Source of the DNA: Jatrophihabitans cynanchi
GTDB lineage: Bacteria; Actinomycetota; Actinomycetes; Mycobacteriales; Jatrophihabitantaceae
Direction: 5' to 3'
Assembly: GCF_027247405.1 (NCBI RefSeq)
Contig: NZ_CP097463.1
Span: forward strand, 186,001-250,000
DNA length: 64,000 nt
Part shown: piece by piece, positions 46,044-55,496 of the stretch
Numbering within the stretch: the stretch's first letter is position 1
How the letters are laid out: each line of letters begins with the position of its first letter
Notes under the pieces: model-generated
What the model saw: only the letters and a program-made list of their open reading frames with translations
Database searches by the model: none
What the model was told of the DNA's origin: nothing
Program-made: the position numbers and the translations under genes

Positions 46044-46290
46044 GTTGGCACCTCTTTCGTCTATCCCTGATCCCGTCCGGGACCTTCATCGTCCCCGGTG
46101 ATGTCCCAACCCAACCACCGAATTGCCGGTGGCCGAGGCGACACCCCGAAAACCCTACGAGTTGCTGTTTCGTTGTTATCGGCCGGGGATCGGTGATCCG
46201 TAGCCGTACACCTCGCCCAACGACTCACACGGTCCGAACGATTCCGGCGTTCGCTCTGAGCGTGAGGCTCGCCACCCGGGGCGCCGCCGA
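46044..46290. other. gap between DUF7455 and helicase genes
   Basis: These 247 bases lie upstream of DUF7455 and downstream of the helicase on the minus strand. They probably carry the DUF7455 promoter. No clear -35/-10 pair or RNA gene is recognised. Confidence 0.35.
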
Positions 46291-47994
46291 TCAGCCGCCC
46301 AGCAGCTCCATCAGGTGGTCCCGGCGCTGCGCGAGAACATCGACCCCGGCGGCCGCGGACGCCGGCCCGGGAACGGCCCGGCGCAGCTGCGCGTGGATCT
46401 GTCCGTGCGGCCGGCCCTGCCTGGCCGCCAGCACCCCGACCAGCCGGTTGACCTCCCGGCGCAGTTCGGCGCCGGCCCGCCAGGCGACCGTCTCCGCAGA
46501 GGGCGGCACGGCTGCCGCCGTACTGGCGCGGTGCCGGGCGTGCGTGTCCCGGCGGGCGAGCAGCGCGGCCGTCTGCTCCGGGGTCAGGATGCCGGGCAGC
46601 CCGAGGAAGTCCTCATCCTCGTCGCTGAGCGGCCCCGGCGCGGCGACGACCGCCCGCCCGGCATGCAGCAGGTGCGCGAACGCGGCGTCGGAATCGACGA
46701 GTTCGATCCGCTCGCCCTCCCCCGCTTCGGGCTCGGGCCGCTCGAGGTCCAGCAGCGCGTCGTCGGTGGCGGCCGGCGGTGGAATGACGTGGTTGCGCTC
46801 GAGTTCCAGTTCGGCGGCGAGGGCCAGTAGCGGCCGCACGGCCGGCAGGAACACCGTCGCCACCTCGTTCGTGGTGCGCGCGCGCACCACGCGGCCGACG
46901 CCCTGCGCGAAGAACAGCGGCGTGCGGTAGGACGTCATCCACGCCAGGCAGGCGGCCCGCGGGATGTCCACGCCCTCGGACACCATCCGCACGCAGACCG
47001 CGATCCGCTCGGTCCCGGTCGCGAAGGCGCTGATCTTCTCGCTCGCCTTGGGATCGTCCGAGAGGATCAACACCGGCCGGTGTCCGGTGATCTGCTCCAC
47101 GATCACCGCGTAGGCGCGTGCGTCGTCCTGGTCGGTGGCCAGCACCAGTCCGGCGGCGTCGGCCATCCCCGACTCCCGCAGATGGCTGATCCGCTCGTCC
47201 ATCGCCGCGATGACGTGCGGCACCCACCTGCCCTTCGGGTTCAGCGCGGTGCGCCACGCGGTCGTCTCGGTGCGCTTGGTCGCGGACTCGGACAGGCTCG
47301 CGGCAATCACCTCACCAGCGCTGTTGCGCCAGCGCGAGGTGCCCGTATACGCGGCGAAGACCACCGGCCGCACCACCGCGTCGCGCAGCGCCTCGCGATA
47401 CCCGTAGGTGAAATCGGCAGTGCTGCACCACCCTCCCGCGACATCAGCCTCGTAGCGCACGAACGGGATCCGCTCGTCCGGGCGGGTGCGGAACGGCGTG
47501 CCGGTCAGGCACAGCCGCCGGGGCGCCTGCTCGAACGCGGCAGCGACCGCCTCGCCCCAGGACAGCCCGTCACCGGCGTGATGCACCTCGTCCAGGATCA
47601 CCAGGCTGCGGCGGGCGCTCACCCGGGCCGCGTGCAGCGCGGGCTTGGCGGCGACCTGGGCGTAGGTGGTGACGTAGCCGGTCAGGTCCGGTCGTACCGG
47701 ACCGGTCGCGTTGGTCAGCGCTGCGTCCAGCCCGATCCCGGCCCGCGCCGCCGCGTCGGCCCATTGGGTGCGCAGGTGATCGGTCGGGCAGACCACGATC
47801 ACCCGGTCGATCGCGCGCCGCTCCAGCAGCCGGGCGGCCAGCGCCAGCGCGAACGTCGTCTTGCCCGCCCCCGGCGTCGCGGTGACCAGGAAGTCGCGCC
47901 GTGGCGAGCGCTCCTCATAGACCCGCAGCGCCTCCCGCTGCCAGGCGCGCAGCCGGGGTACGGGCGCGGTCGCCGGCAGGTGCGGCTGGGCCAC
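46291..47994 (-). CDS. SF2 DEAD/DEAH-type helicase
   Basis: Protein of 567 residues. Walker A is TATPGAGKTTFALALA, then CPTDHLRTQW (Ia), the DEVH box ILDEVHHAGDGLSWG, LTGTPFRTRPDE (III), a helicase C domain with VLILSDDPKASEKISAFATG and the arginine-finger motif FAQGVGRVVRARTTNEVATVFLP (VI). The C-terminal 150 residues are Ala/Arg-rich and unassigned. It probably remodels DNA or RNA-protein complexes; the substrate is unknown. The GTG at 47994 was chosen by AGGAGGG 8 nt upstream. The divergent neighbour is the BrkB-like gene. Confidence 0.9.
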   Translation of the reverse strand: MAQPHLPATAPVPRLRAWQREALRVYEERSPRRDFLVTATPGAGKTTFALALAARLLERRAIDRVIVVCPTDHLRTQWADAAARAGIGLDAALTNATGPVRPDLTGYVTTYAQVAAKPALHAARVSARRSLVILDEVHHAGDGLSWGEAVAAAFEQAPRRLCLTGTPFRTRPDERIPFVRYEADVAGGWCSTADFTYGYREALRDAVVRPVVFAAYTGTSRWRNSAGEVIAASLSESATKRTETTAWRTALNPKGRWVPHVIAAMDERISHLRESGMADAAGLVLATDQDDARAYAVIVEQITGHRPVLILSDDPKASEKISAFATGTERIAVCVRMVSEGVDIPRAACLAWMTSYRTPLFFAQGVGRVVRARTTNEVATVFLPAVRPLLALAAELELERNHVIPPPAATDDALLDLERPEPEAGEGERIELVDSDAAFAHLLHAGRAVVAAPGPLSDEDEDFLGLPGILTPEQTAALLARRDTHARHRASTAAAVPPSAETVAWRAGAELRREVNRLVGVLAARQGRPHGQIHAQLRRAVPGPASAAAGVDVLAQRRDHLMELLGG

Positions 47995-48193
47995 GCGCCT
48001 ATCCCTCCTGATGTCCTGTCGCGACGAGATGCCCCGTGGCACTCGGCCCCAGGGCATCCGTGACCCACCCTAACCGGACGGCCGGACGGGGCACCGCGCG
48101 GAAGCCCGCGACACGCTGGGCGCAGTAGCGCGCGACACGCTGGTTGCCCCGCCCGCCCCCACGCCGGGCCGTCCGTGGGCAGACTGTTCTCTC

Positions 48194-49162
48194 GTGAACC
48201 CCGGTCGGCGCACGGTCCAGGCGGTGCGGCGACTGCCCGCGCTGTTACGGCGCACCGTGGCGCAGGCCTGGCACGACCGCGTCCTCGGGCTGTCCGCCGA
48301 GGCCGCGTTCTGGCAGATGCTGAGCCTGCCGTCGCTGTTCCTCGCGCTGGTCGCGACCCTCGGCTACGTCTCGCGGTGGTTCGGCGCGGGCACGGTCGAC
48401 CGCACCGAACAGCAGATCGAGTCGACGCTGAGCAAGGCGTTCAGCCAGCAGGTGACCGAGCAGGTCGTGCACCCGATGCTGCACGAGGTCCTGCACGGCG
48501 GGCGCGCCGACATCATCAGCATCGGCTTCGTGCTCGCGATCTGGGCCGGCTCGTCAGCGACGTCCACGTTCGTGAACACGATCACCATCGCGTACGGGAT
48601 GCGGGACCTGCGCGGTGCGGTCCGCAGCCGGTTCCTCGCCCTCTGGCTGTTCCTGGGTTCGGTGCTGTTCGGCGTGATCGTGCTGCCGATGATGGTGCTC
48701 GGCCCGAACCTGCTCAAACGCTCGTTCCCCGAACGCTGGCGGCCCACCGTCCGCAGCCTGGTGAACACCGGGTACTACCCGGTGTTGGTGCTGCTGCTGC
48801 TCGTCGGTCTCGCCACGCTGTACCACCTGGCGCCGCCACGCCGGCTGCCCTGGCGGCGCGGGATTCCCGGCGCGGTCCTGGCGATCGCGGTGTTCCTGAC
48901 CGGATCGGTCGGGCTGCGCAGCTACATCAGGTTCATCCTCGATCACAATCACGCGTACGGCACGCTCGCGGCGCCGATCGCGGCGCTGCTGTACTTCTTC
49001 ATCCTCGCGCTGGGCGTGCTGCTGGGCGCCGAGTTCAACGCGGCGATCGAGCACATGTCACCCACACCGGTGAAGCCACCGCGGGTGCTGCACCCGCGTG
49101 GCTGGCGGCGCCTGCCTGACGCCGGCGGCAAGCCGGACGGTCAGTCGGCCATGCCCTCGTAG
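48194..49162 (+). CDS. YihY/BrkB-family inner membrane protein
   Basis: Protein of 322 residues with about six membrane helices. LGLSAEAAFWQMLSLPSLFLALVATLGYV, FVLAIWAGSSATSTFVNTITIAYGMRDLRGAVRSRFLALWLFL and LAAPIAALLYFFILALGVLLGAEFNAAIE are typical of the YihY/BrkB family, whose true function is unclear (not RNase BN). The homologue in the same place in M. tuberculosis is Rv2707. The C-terminus is basic and overlaps the DUF3039 gene by 22 nt. Confidence 0.9.
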   Translation: MNPGRRTVQAVRRLPALLRRTVAQAWHDRVLGLSAEAAFWQMLSLPSLFLALVATLGYVSRWFGAGTVDRTEQQIESTLSKAFSQQVTEQVVHPMLHEVLHGGRADIISIGFVLAIWAGSSATSTFVNTITIAYGMRDLRGAVRSRFLALWLFLGSVLFGVIVLPMMVLGPNLLKRSFPERWRPTVRSLVNTGYYPVLVLLLLVGLATLYHLAPPRRLPWRRGIPGAVLAIAVFLTGSVGLRSYIRFILDHNHAYGTLAAPIAALLYFFILALGVLLGAEFNAAIEHMSPTPVKPPRVLHPRGWRRLPDAGGKPDGQSAMPS

Positions 49163-49362
49163 ATCTCCTTGCAGCGCGGGCACACCGGCGACCCGGGCTT
49201 GGGCGCCTTGGTCACCGGGAACACCTCGCCGCACAGCGCCTCGACCATCGTGCCCAGGACGGCGCTCTCGGTGATCTTCGCCTTGCGCACGTAGTGGAAC
49301 ATCTCGTTGCCGGTGTCGGCGTCGGACGTCTTCGGCGATTCGAGGAGCTGTGTCGTCGTCAC
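49141..49362 (-). CDS. DUF3039 domain-containing protein
   Basis: Protein of 73 residues. FHYVRKAKITESAVLGTMVEALCGEVFPVTKAPKPGSPVCPRCKEIYEGM ends in a CxxC and has one earlier Cys, probably a metal or redox site. It matches DUF3039, conserved in actinobacteria at this spot (Rv2708c-like). A CACAAT -10 box lies 7 nt before the GTG. Function unknown. Confidence 0.87.
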   Translation of the reverse strand: MTTTQLLESPKTSDADTGNEMFHYVRKAKITESAVLGTMVEALCGEVFPVTKAPKPGSPVCPRCKEIYEGMAD

Positions 49363-49392
49363 GACGACGATTGTGCCACCGAGATCGACCGA

Positions 49393-49713
49393 TCAGCCCT
49401 CGACGGTGCGGTCGTCCTTGCCCGGCGGCAGGGCACGCTCGGTGGAGCGCAGGAACAGGCCGGTCGTATCGCGCTTGCGCGGGGGCCCGTCGTTCGCGAT
49501 CAGCACGGCGCACCACGGCAGCACGGCTCCGCCGACCAGGAACGCCAGCGCCAGCCAGATCGAGACCCGGTAGGTCAGCGCGGCCGCGAGCACGCACACC
49601 GCGCGGATACCCATCATGATCGCGTAGCGCTTTCGCCGACGGTCGTACTCCTCATCCGCACTCTCGTGTGCGGTGGTGATCAGCGCCGGCTGATCACGTT
49701 GGACGCGGCGCAT
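49393..49713 (-). CDS. DUF3099 membrane protein
   Basis: Protein of 106 residues with two membrane helices (about 32-66). ALITTAHESADEEYDRRRKRYAIMMGIRAVCVLAA and the basic tail after FLVGGAVLPWCAVLIANDGPPRK are typical of DUF3099, an actinobacterial family of unknown function. The ATG at 49713 has a CACACT box 6 nt upstream; a longer start is antisense to the methyltransferase gene. It is divergent from that gene. Confidence 0.85.
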   Translation of the reverse strand: MRRVQRDQPALITTAHESADEEYDRRRKRYAIMMGIRAVCVLAAALTYRVSIWLALAFLVGGAVLPWCAVLIANDGPPRKRDTTGLFLRSTERALPPGKDDRTVEG

Positions 49714-49773
49714 CTGTCCAGTGTGGCACCAACCGCGGCGCGCGGAGCCGGTCGGTGGGACAAGATTGCGAGC

Positions 49774-51290
49774 GTGAGCCAGCCGCACCTGCCGATCCTC
49801 GACGCCGGACCACTCGACGCGCTGCGTGCGGCGCTGGCCGGGTTCACGCCGGACTGCGTCCAGGCCGAGCTGGGCCTTGGCGGTCAGGCCGCGCACGCCC
49901 GTGGTGACCTGCTCGGCGTCGAACGCGCCCTGAGCGGGGACGATCCGCTGCCGACCCTGATCCGGCTGTTCCTGCTCGGCCTGCCGGTTCCGGCGCATGC
50001 GGCGCGGGCGGCGTTGGCACCGTTACGGCCCGAGGACGCGCCAGCGCTGCTGGAGGTCGGGCCGGACGGCGTGCGCGCGCGGCTGGAGGTGCGGCCGTAC
50101 GCCGCCGCCCACGGGGACGATTCGTGGTGCGTGGTGTCCGACTTCGGCAGCGACGTCCGCCCCGGTCCACTCGCAGCCGATCACGTGCTCGGCATCGGCG
50201 CCGCATCGCTGACCCTGGCGCAGGCGACGGTCCGGCAGCCGGTGCAGCGTGCGCTCGACCTGGGCACCGGCTGCGGCGTGCAGGCGCTGCACCTGTCCGG
50301 ACACGCCGCGTCGGTGACCGCCACCGACGTCAGTGAGCGCGCGTTGCGGCTGGCCGCGACCACGGCCGCGCTCAGCGGACAGCACTGGGAGCTGCGCGGC
50401 GGCTCGTTGCTCGAACCCGTCGCCGCGGAGCAGTTCGACCTGATCGTGGCCAACCCGCCGTTCGTGGTCTCCCCCGGCTGCATCGGGTACGACTACCGCG
50501 ACAGCGGGCTGGCCGGTGACGGGGTGAGCCGCACACTGGTCACCGCGCTGCCGGACCGGCTGCGCCCGGGCGGCCTCGCCCAGTTGCTCGCCAACTGGGT
50601 GATCACCGCCGACCAGCCGTGGGACGAGCGGATCGGGGGCTGGCTGGCCGGGCGCGGCGTGGACGCCTGGGTGTGGCAACGCGAGATCGCCGAGCCTGGC
50701 GAGTACGTGAGCATGTGGTTGCGCGACGCCGGCGACCAGCCGGGCACGGCCCGCTGGCGCACGCAGTACTCGGAGTGGCTGGACTGGTTCGCGACGCACG
50801 GCGTGCTCGCCGTGGGCATGGGCCTGGTCAGCATGTGGCGCACCGATCGGGCCGATCCGGTCCTCGTCTGCGAGGACGTGCCACACGCGGTCGAGCAGCC
50901 GGCCGGCGCGCACCTGCCCGGCTGGATCAGGCGGCACCGGTGGCTGGCCGAGCACGACGACCGCGCCCTGCTGAAGGCCCGCCTGCGCCGGGCCGACGAT
51001 CTCGTGCGGACCCGGCAGGAGCTGGCCGGGCCGGACGGCTGGTACCCGGCGGCGAGCCTGTTACGCCAGTCGCACGCGATGCGGTGGGAGCTGCAGATCG
51101 ACGACGCGGTGGCCGCGGTGGTCGCGGCCTGCACCGGCGAGGTGCAGCTCGGCGCCACCGTCGCGGTGCTCGCCGCCGCGCTGAGGACGTCCGACCACGA
51201 GGTGAGCAGTGCGCTGCTGCCGGTCATCCGCGACCTGATCGGGCGCGGCTTTCTCGAACCGCCGGCATCCGGGCCCGACGGGCGTCCCCG

Positions 51291-51294
<4 letters not shown>
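49774..51294 (+). CDS. SAM-dependent methyltransferase (DUF7059 + NPPF type)
   Basis: Protein of 506 residues. The N-terminal ~130 residues are the DUF7059-like module, with [20 protein letters not shown] class I methyltransferase core follows: [34 protein letters not shown] (SAM) and the NPPF motif [15 protein letters not shown], which marks N-methylation of Gln or adenine as in PrmC/HemK. The C-terminal 200 residues carry a winged-helix-like region. The substrate is unknown. The GTG lies 6 nt after AAGATT. The stop overlaps dtd (GTGA). Confidence 0.88.
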
Positions 51295-51716
<422 letters not shown>

Positions 51717-51872
51717 CCCCGGTTTGCTTGGCCGATTCTGAGTGCGGGCTATGTGACCGGCGGTTTCGGGAACACCGGACCCCGGCAAACACGTTTGAAG
51801 CAGTGAACCGTAAATGCTCCGCTGACGAACTAGTCGGTGAGCGTCGGTCGATCCAGAGGTGGTTCTGACAGC

Positions 51873-53114
51873 GTGACTACATCCCGCAGTACTTCGCCGT
51901 CCCGCGCGCAGGTCGCGAACGCCGCGCGTCGCTCGTCGACGCGCAGCGGTTCCCGCACGTCCCCGACCGAGCCGCACATCGCCACCCGCGCGCACCGCAG
52001 CGCGCGGGCGACCAAGCCGGCAGCCGAGCCGACCACAGAGCCCACCACTCAGCCCACCACGCAGCCCACCACGCAGCCCACCGCCGAGCGCACTACCCAG
52101 CCCACCACCGAGGCGGTGACGGCCGAGCTCGACCAGACCGGTAGCGCAGCGCCCCAGTCGCTCGCCGAGCGCCCGAGCGCCGACCTGGACGAGGTGGCGG
52201 CTTCGGCGGACCTGGTGCGGGTCTACCTGAACGAGATCGGCAAGGTCGCCCTGCTTACCGCGGCCGACGAGGTCGAGCTGGCCAAGCGGATCGAGGCCGG
52301 CCTGTACGCCCAGCACCTGCTCGGCAACACGGGCAAGCTCGCTGCCGCCCGCAAGCGGGAGCTGCGCAGCCTGTCCATCGACGGTGAGCGCGCCAAGGAT
52401 CACCTGCTGCGCGCGAACCTGCGCCTGGTGGTCTCGCTGGCCAAGCGGTACACCGGCCACGGCATGCCGTTCTTGGACCTGATCCAGGAGGGGAACCTGG
52501 GCCTGATCCGGGCGGTGGAGAAGTTCGACTACACCAAGGGCTTCAAGTTCTCCACGTACGCGACCTGGTGGATCCGCCAGGCGATCAGCCGGGCGATGGC
52601 CGATCAGGCGCGGACCATCCGGCTGCCCGTGCACCTCGTCGAGCAGGTGAACAAGCTGCAGCGGATGCGCCGCGAGCTGAGCCAGAGCCTGGGCCGCGAG
52701 GTCAGCCACGCCGAACTGGCAGCCGAGCTGGACATCACCGAGGAGCGGGTGCGCGAGCTGATCGACCTGTCCCGCGACCTGGTCAGCCTGGACCAGACCG
52801 TCGGCACCGACGACGACGCGTCGCTCGGTGACTTCATCGCGGACGAGCGCGCGACCACCGCGGCCGAGACGTCCGTCGAGGAGCAGCTGATGCGCACCCA
52901 GCTCCGCGACGTCCTGAACACCCTCGAGGCCCGCGAGGCGGCCGTGGTCCGCATGCGGTACGGCCTGGACGGCTCGCAGCCGCGCACGCTGGACGAGATC
53001 GGGCGCGAGTTCAAGCTCTCCCGCGAGCGGATCCGGCAGATCGAGCGGGAGACCATGGCCAAGCTCCGGCACCCGTCGCGGGCGCAGGCACTGCGGGACT
53101 ATCTGGAGAATTAG
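51873..53114 (+). CDS. sigB: sigma-70 family factor, SigB/HrdA-type paralogue
   Basis: Protein of 413 residues. After a Ser/Thr/Arg-rich N-terminus and a Pro-Thr-rich repeat (residues 52-79), the sigma regions mirror those of Sig[74 protein letters not shown], and [43 protein letters not shown]. By place (between sigA and ideR) it equals sigB of M. tuberculosis, a stress/stationary-phase factor. The GTG at 51873 has GAGGTGG 10 nt upstream; an earlier GTG at 51837 is possible. Promoter not resolved. Confidence 0.93.
   Translation: MTTSRSTSPSRAQVANAARRSSTRSGSRTSPTEPHIATRAHRSARATKPAAEPTTEPTTQPTTQPTTQPTAERTTQPTTEAVTAELDQTGSAAPQSLAERPSADLDEVAASADLVRVYLNEIGKVALLTAADEVELAKRIEAGLYAQHLLGNTGKLAAARKRELRSLSIDGERAKDHLLRANLRLVVSLAKRYTGHGMPFLDLIQEGNLGLIRAVEKFDYTKGFKFSTYATWWIRQAISRAMADQARTIRLPVHLVEQVNKLQRMRRELSQSLGREVSHAELAAELDITEERVRELIDLSRDLVSLDQTVGTDDDASLGDFIADERATTAAETSVEEQLMRTQLRDVLNTLEAREAAVVRMRYGLDGSQPRTLDEIGREFKLSRERIRQIERETMAKLRHPSRAQALRDYLEN
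52026..52109 (+). repeat. seven 12-bp tandem repeats in sigB
   Basis: Degenerate units of GAG/CAG-CCC-ACC-ACN encode E/Q-P-T-T; two central units are identical (52050-52061, 52062-52073). The tract forms a Pro-Thr linker before sigma region 1.2. Length variation between strains is expected by slippage in 12-bp steps. Confidence 0.9.
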
Positions 53115-53180
53115 GAACAGCGCGGCCGTACGGGTGCGTTCTAGGATGAGCGCACCCCACGGACCCGGAGTACTCCTGCA

Positions 53181-53876
53181 GTGAGCCACCACAGCGACCT
53201 CATCGACACGACCGAGATGTATCTGCGGACCGTGTACGAGCTCGAGGAGGAGGGTGTCGTCCCGCTGCGTGCACGCATCGCCGAGCGGCTGGGGCAGAGC
53301 GGCCCCACGGTGAGCCAGACGGTGGCCCGGATGGAGCGCGACGGGCTGCTGCACGTCGCCGACGACCGGCAACTGCAGCTCACCGATGCCGGACGACACG
53401 AGGCGATCGGCGTCATGCGCAAGCATCGGCTCGCCGAGCGGCTGCTGGCCGACGTGATCGGGCTGGACTGGGAGGACGTGCACATCGAGGCGTGCCGCTG
53501 GGAGCACGTCATGAGCGACGCCGTGGAGCGGCGCATCGTGGCGATGCTGGACAAGCCACTGGTGTGCCCGCACGGAAACCCGATCCCCGGCCTGGACGAG
53601 CTCGGCCTGCCGTTCGCCTCGCGCGATGACGTCGCCGAGTTGCTCAGCCTGACCACGGCCGCCGCGGCCGAGCCGCGCGTGGTCATCGTGGATCGGATCA
53701 GCGAGCAGCTTCAGCCGGACGCGGCCTTGCTGCACCGGTTGACCGACGCCGGGCTGCGGCCGGGCCGGCGGGCGACCATCGCGCTGGTCGCCGGCGCAGT
53801 CGAGGTGGACCTCGGCGGCACCATCGAACACCTGGACCGGCACGTGAGCGACCACATCTTCGTCCGCACCGCCTGA
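53181..53876 (+). CDS. ideR: iron-dependent transcriptional repressor, DtxR/IdeR family
   Basis: Protein of 231 residues. The winged helix (1-72) has LIDTTEMYLRTVYELEEEGVVPLRARIAERLGQSGPTVSQTVARMERDGLL. The metal-binding and dimerisation domain has MRKHRLAERLLADVIGLDWEDVHIEACRWEHVMSDAVERR, with the His/Glu/Cys/His ligands of DtxR. The C-terminal SH3-like domain has VEVDLGGTIEHLDRHVSDHIFVR. Fe2+-bound IdeR represses siderophore genes and activates storage. It sits downstream of sigB as in M. tuberculosis. GTG start with GGAG 10 nt upstream and a TAGGAT box near 53142. Confidence 0.95.
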   Translation: MSHHSDLIDTTEMYLRTVYELEEEGVVPLRARIAERLGQSGPTVSQTVARMERDGLLHVADDRQLQLTDAGRHEAIGVMRKHRLAERLLADVIGLDWEDVHIEACRWEHVMSDAVERRIVAMLDKPLVCPHGNPIPGLDELGLPFASRDDVAELLSLTTAAAAEPRVVIVDRISEQLQPDAALLHRLTDAGLRPGRRATIALVAGAVEVDLGGTIEHLDRHVSDHIFVRTA

Positions 53877-54009
53877 TCGGTAGTATTGGCGGCGTAGCGC
53901 GAGCCACCGCAGCCTCGCCGCGCACCTCATCAGCTGTTCCGTACCGCCCGACCGCACGACGATGTCGCGCCGGATCGGGCACTGCGGCCGCACAGGGAAG
54001 AGCGACACG

Positions 54010-55476
54010 GTGGCCCACGACCCGCACGGTTTCCTCAAGCACGCGCGCAGCGACACTCCGAAGCGGCCCGCCGCCGAGCGGGTACGCGACTGGCAGCCGA
54101 TCTACCTGAGCCCGAGCCGGGAATCGGTCAACCAGCAGGCCGCGCGCTGCATGGACTGCGGCGTCGCGTTCTGCCACAGCGGCTGCCCACTGGGCAACCT
54201 GATCCCGGAGTGGAACGAGTTCGTCGCCCGCGACGACTACGTCAGCGCCAGCGAGCGGCTGCACGCGACCAACAACTTCCCCGAGTTCACCGGATGGATC
54301 TGTCCCGCACCGTGCGAGGCGGCATGCGTGCTCGCCCTCAACACCGACCCGGTGGCGATCAAGCAGGTGGAGCTGGCGATCGTGGAGCGCGCGTTCGCCG
54401 ACGGCACCCTCACCCCCCAGCTGGCGACCGAGCCCACGGGTCGCACGGTCGCGGTCGTGGGCTCCGGGCCGGCCGGCCTCGCCGCGGCGCAACAGCTCAC
54501 CCGGGCCGGCCACACGGTTACCGTGTTCGAACGCGATGACCGGATCGGCGGCCTGCTTCGCTACGGGATCCCGGACTACAAGATGCCGAAGGACATCATC
54601 GACCGCAGGCTGGATCAGATGCGCGCCGAAGGAACGCTGTTTCGGACGAGCGTCACGATCGGTCCTGAACAGGTGGACACGCTGCGCGCGCAGTTCGACG
54701 CGATCGTGCTGGCCGTCGGAGCACTCGCGCCCCGCGAGCTCAGCACGCCGGGCCGCGACCTGCACGGCGTGCACCAGGCGATGACCTACCTGCCACAGGG
54801 AAACCGGGTGCAGGCCGGTGACATCGCTGAGCCGCAGATCAATGCCGCCGGCAAGCACGTCATCATCATCGGTGGCGGTGACACGGCCGCCGACTGCCTG
54901 GGTACCGCGAACCGGCAGGGCGCGCTGTCGGTGACGGTGCTGGACCACAACCCGCGGCCGGAACCGCGGACCGGACCGGTCAACCCGGTGTGGCCGTCGG
55001 CACCGAGCAGCCGCGGCGTCTCGCCCGCCCACGACGAGGGCGTGCACGAGGCGTGGGCACGCGAGGTGGTCGAGTTCGTCGGCGACCCGCACGGCGCCGT
55101 GCGCGCGGTCGCGGTCCAGGAGGTCGAGATCGTCCGGGTGGACGGCGCGCGCGAGTTCCGGCCGGTCGCGGGATCGCGCACCGAGCTTCCCGCTGACCTG
55201 GTGCTGCTGGCCGCGGGCTTCGTCGGCACCGACGTCCCCGGGCTGCTCGACGCGCTCGGCGTGGACCGCGATCCGGCGAAGGGGACCGCGGTCGTCGACG
55301 AGCATTGGCGCACGAGCGCAGCGGGCGTGTACGCGTGCGGCGACGCCTCGCGCGGCGCCTCGCTGGTCGTCTGGGCCATAGCCGAGGGGCGGGCGTGCGC
55401 TGCCGCCATCGACGACGTGCTCACCGGGGCGACCGATCTGCCGCAGCCGGTACGCCCGCACGCCGTTTCGCTCTGA
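54010..55476 (+). CDS. gltD: glutamate synthase small (beta) subunit
   Basis: Protein of 488 residues. The N-terminal ferredoxin-like half has the Cys clusters ARCMDCGVAFCHSGCPLGNLIPEW and WICPAPCEAACVLALN for two [4Fe-4S]. FAD (VAVVGSGPAGLAAAQQLTRAGH) and NADPH (VIIIGGGDTAADCLGTANRQGA) Rossmann folds follow. It passes electrons from NADPH to GltB, making glutamate from glutamine and 2-oxoglutarate. No gltB is adjacent, which is unusual. The GTG at 54010 was chosen; an upstream ATG at 53962 would add a non-family tail. Confidence 0.92.
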   Translation: MAHDPHGFLKHARSDTPKRPAAERVRDWQPIYLSPSRESVNQQAARCMDCGVAFCHSGCPLGNLIPEWNEFVARDDYVSASERLHATNNFPEFTGWICPAPCEAACVLALNTDPVAIKQVELAIVERAFADGTLTPQLATEPTGRTVAVVGSGPAGLAAAQQLTRAGHTVTVFERDDRIGGLLRYGIPDYKMPKDIIDRRLDQMRAEGTLFRTSVTIGPEQVDTLRAQFDAIVLAVGALAPRELSTPGRDLHGVHQAMTYLPQGNRVQAGDIAEPQINAAGKHVIIIGGGDTAADCLGTANRQGALSVTVLDHNPRPEPRTGPVNPVWPSAPSSRGVSPAHDEGVHEAWAREVVEFVGDPHGAVRAVAVQEVEIVRVDGAREFRPVAGSRTELPADLVLLAAGFVGTDVPGLLDALGVDRDPAKGTAVVDEHWRTSAAGVYACGDASRGASLVVWAIAEGRACAAAIDDVLTGATDLPQPVRPHAVSL

Positions 55477-55496
55477 AGCGGGCACGCGCCAGCACT

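Noticed and set aside
54010-55476. Possible alternative identity as a dihydropyrimidine dehydrogenase subunit
   Set aside because: The Cys-cluster spacing and FAD/NADPH folds occur in both, but the length of 488 and the GltD N-terminus DPHGFLKHARSDTPKRP favour glutamate synthase small subunit.
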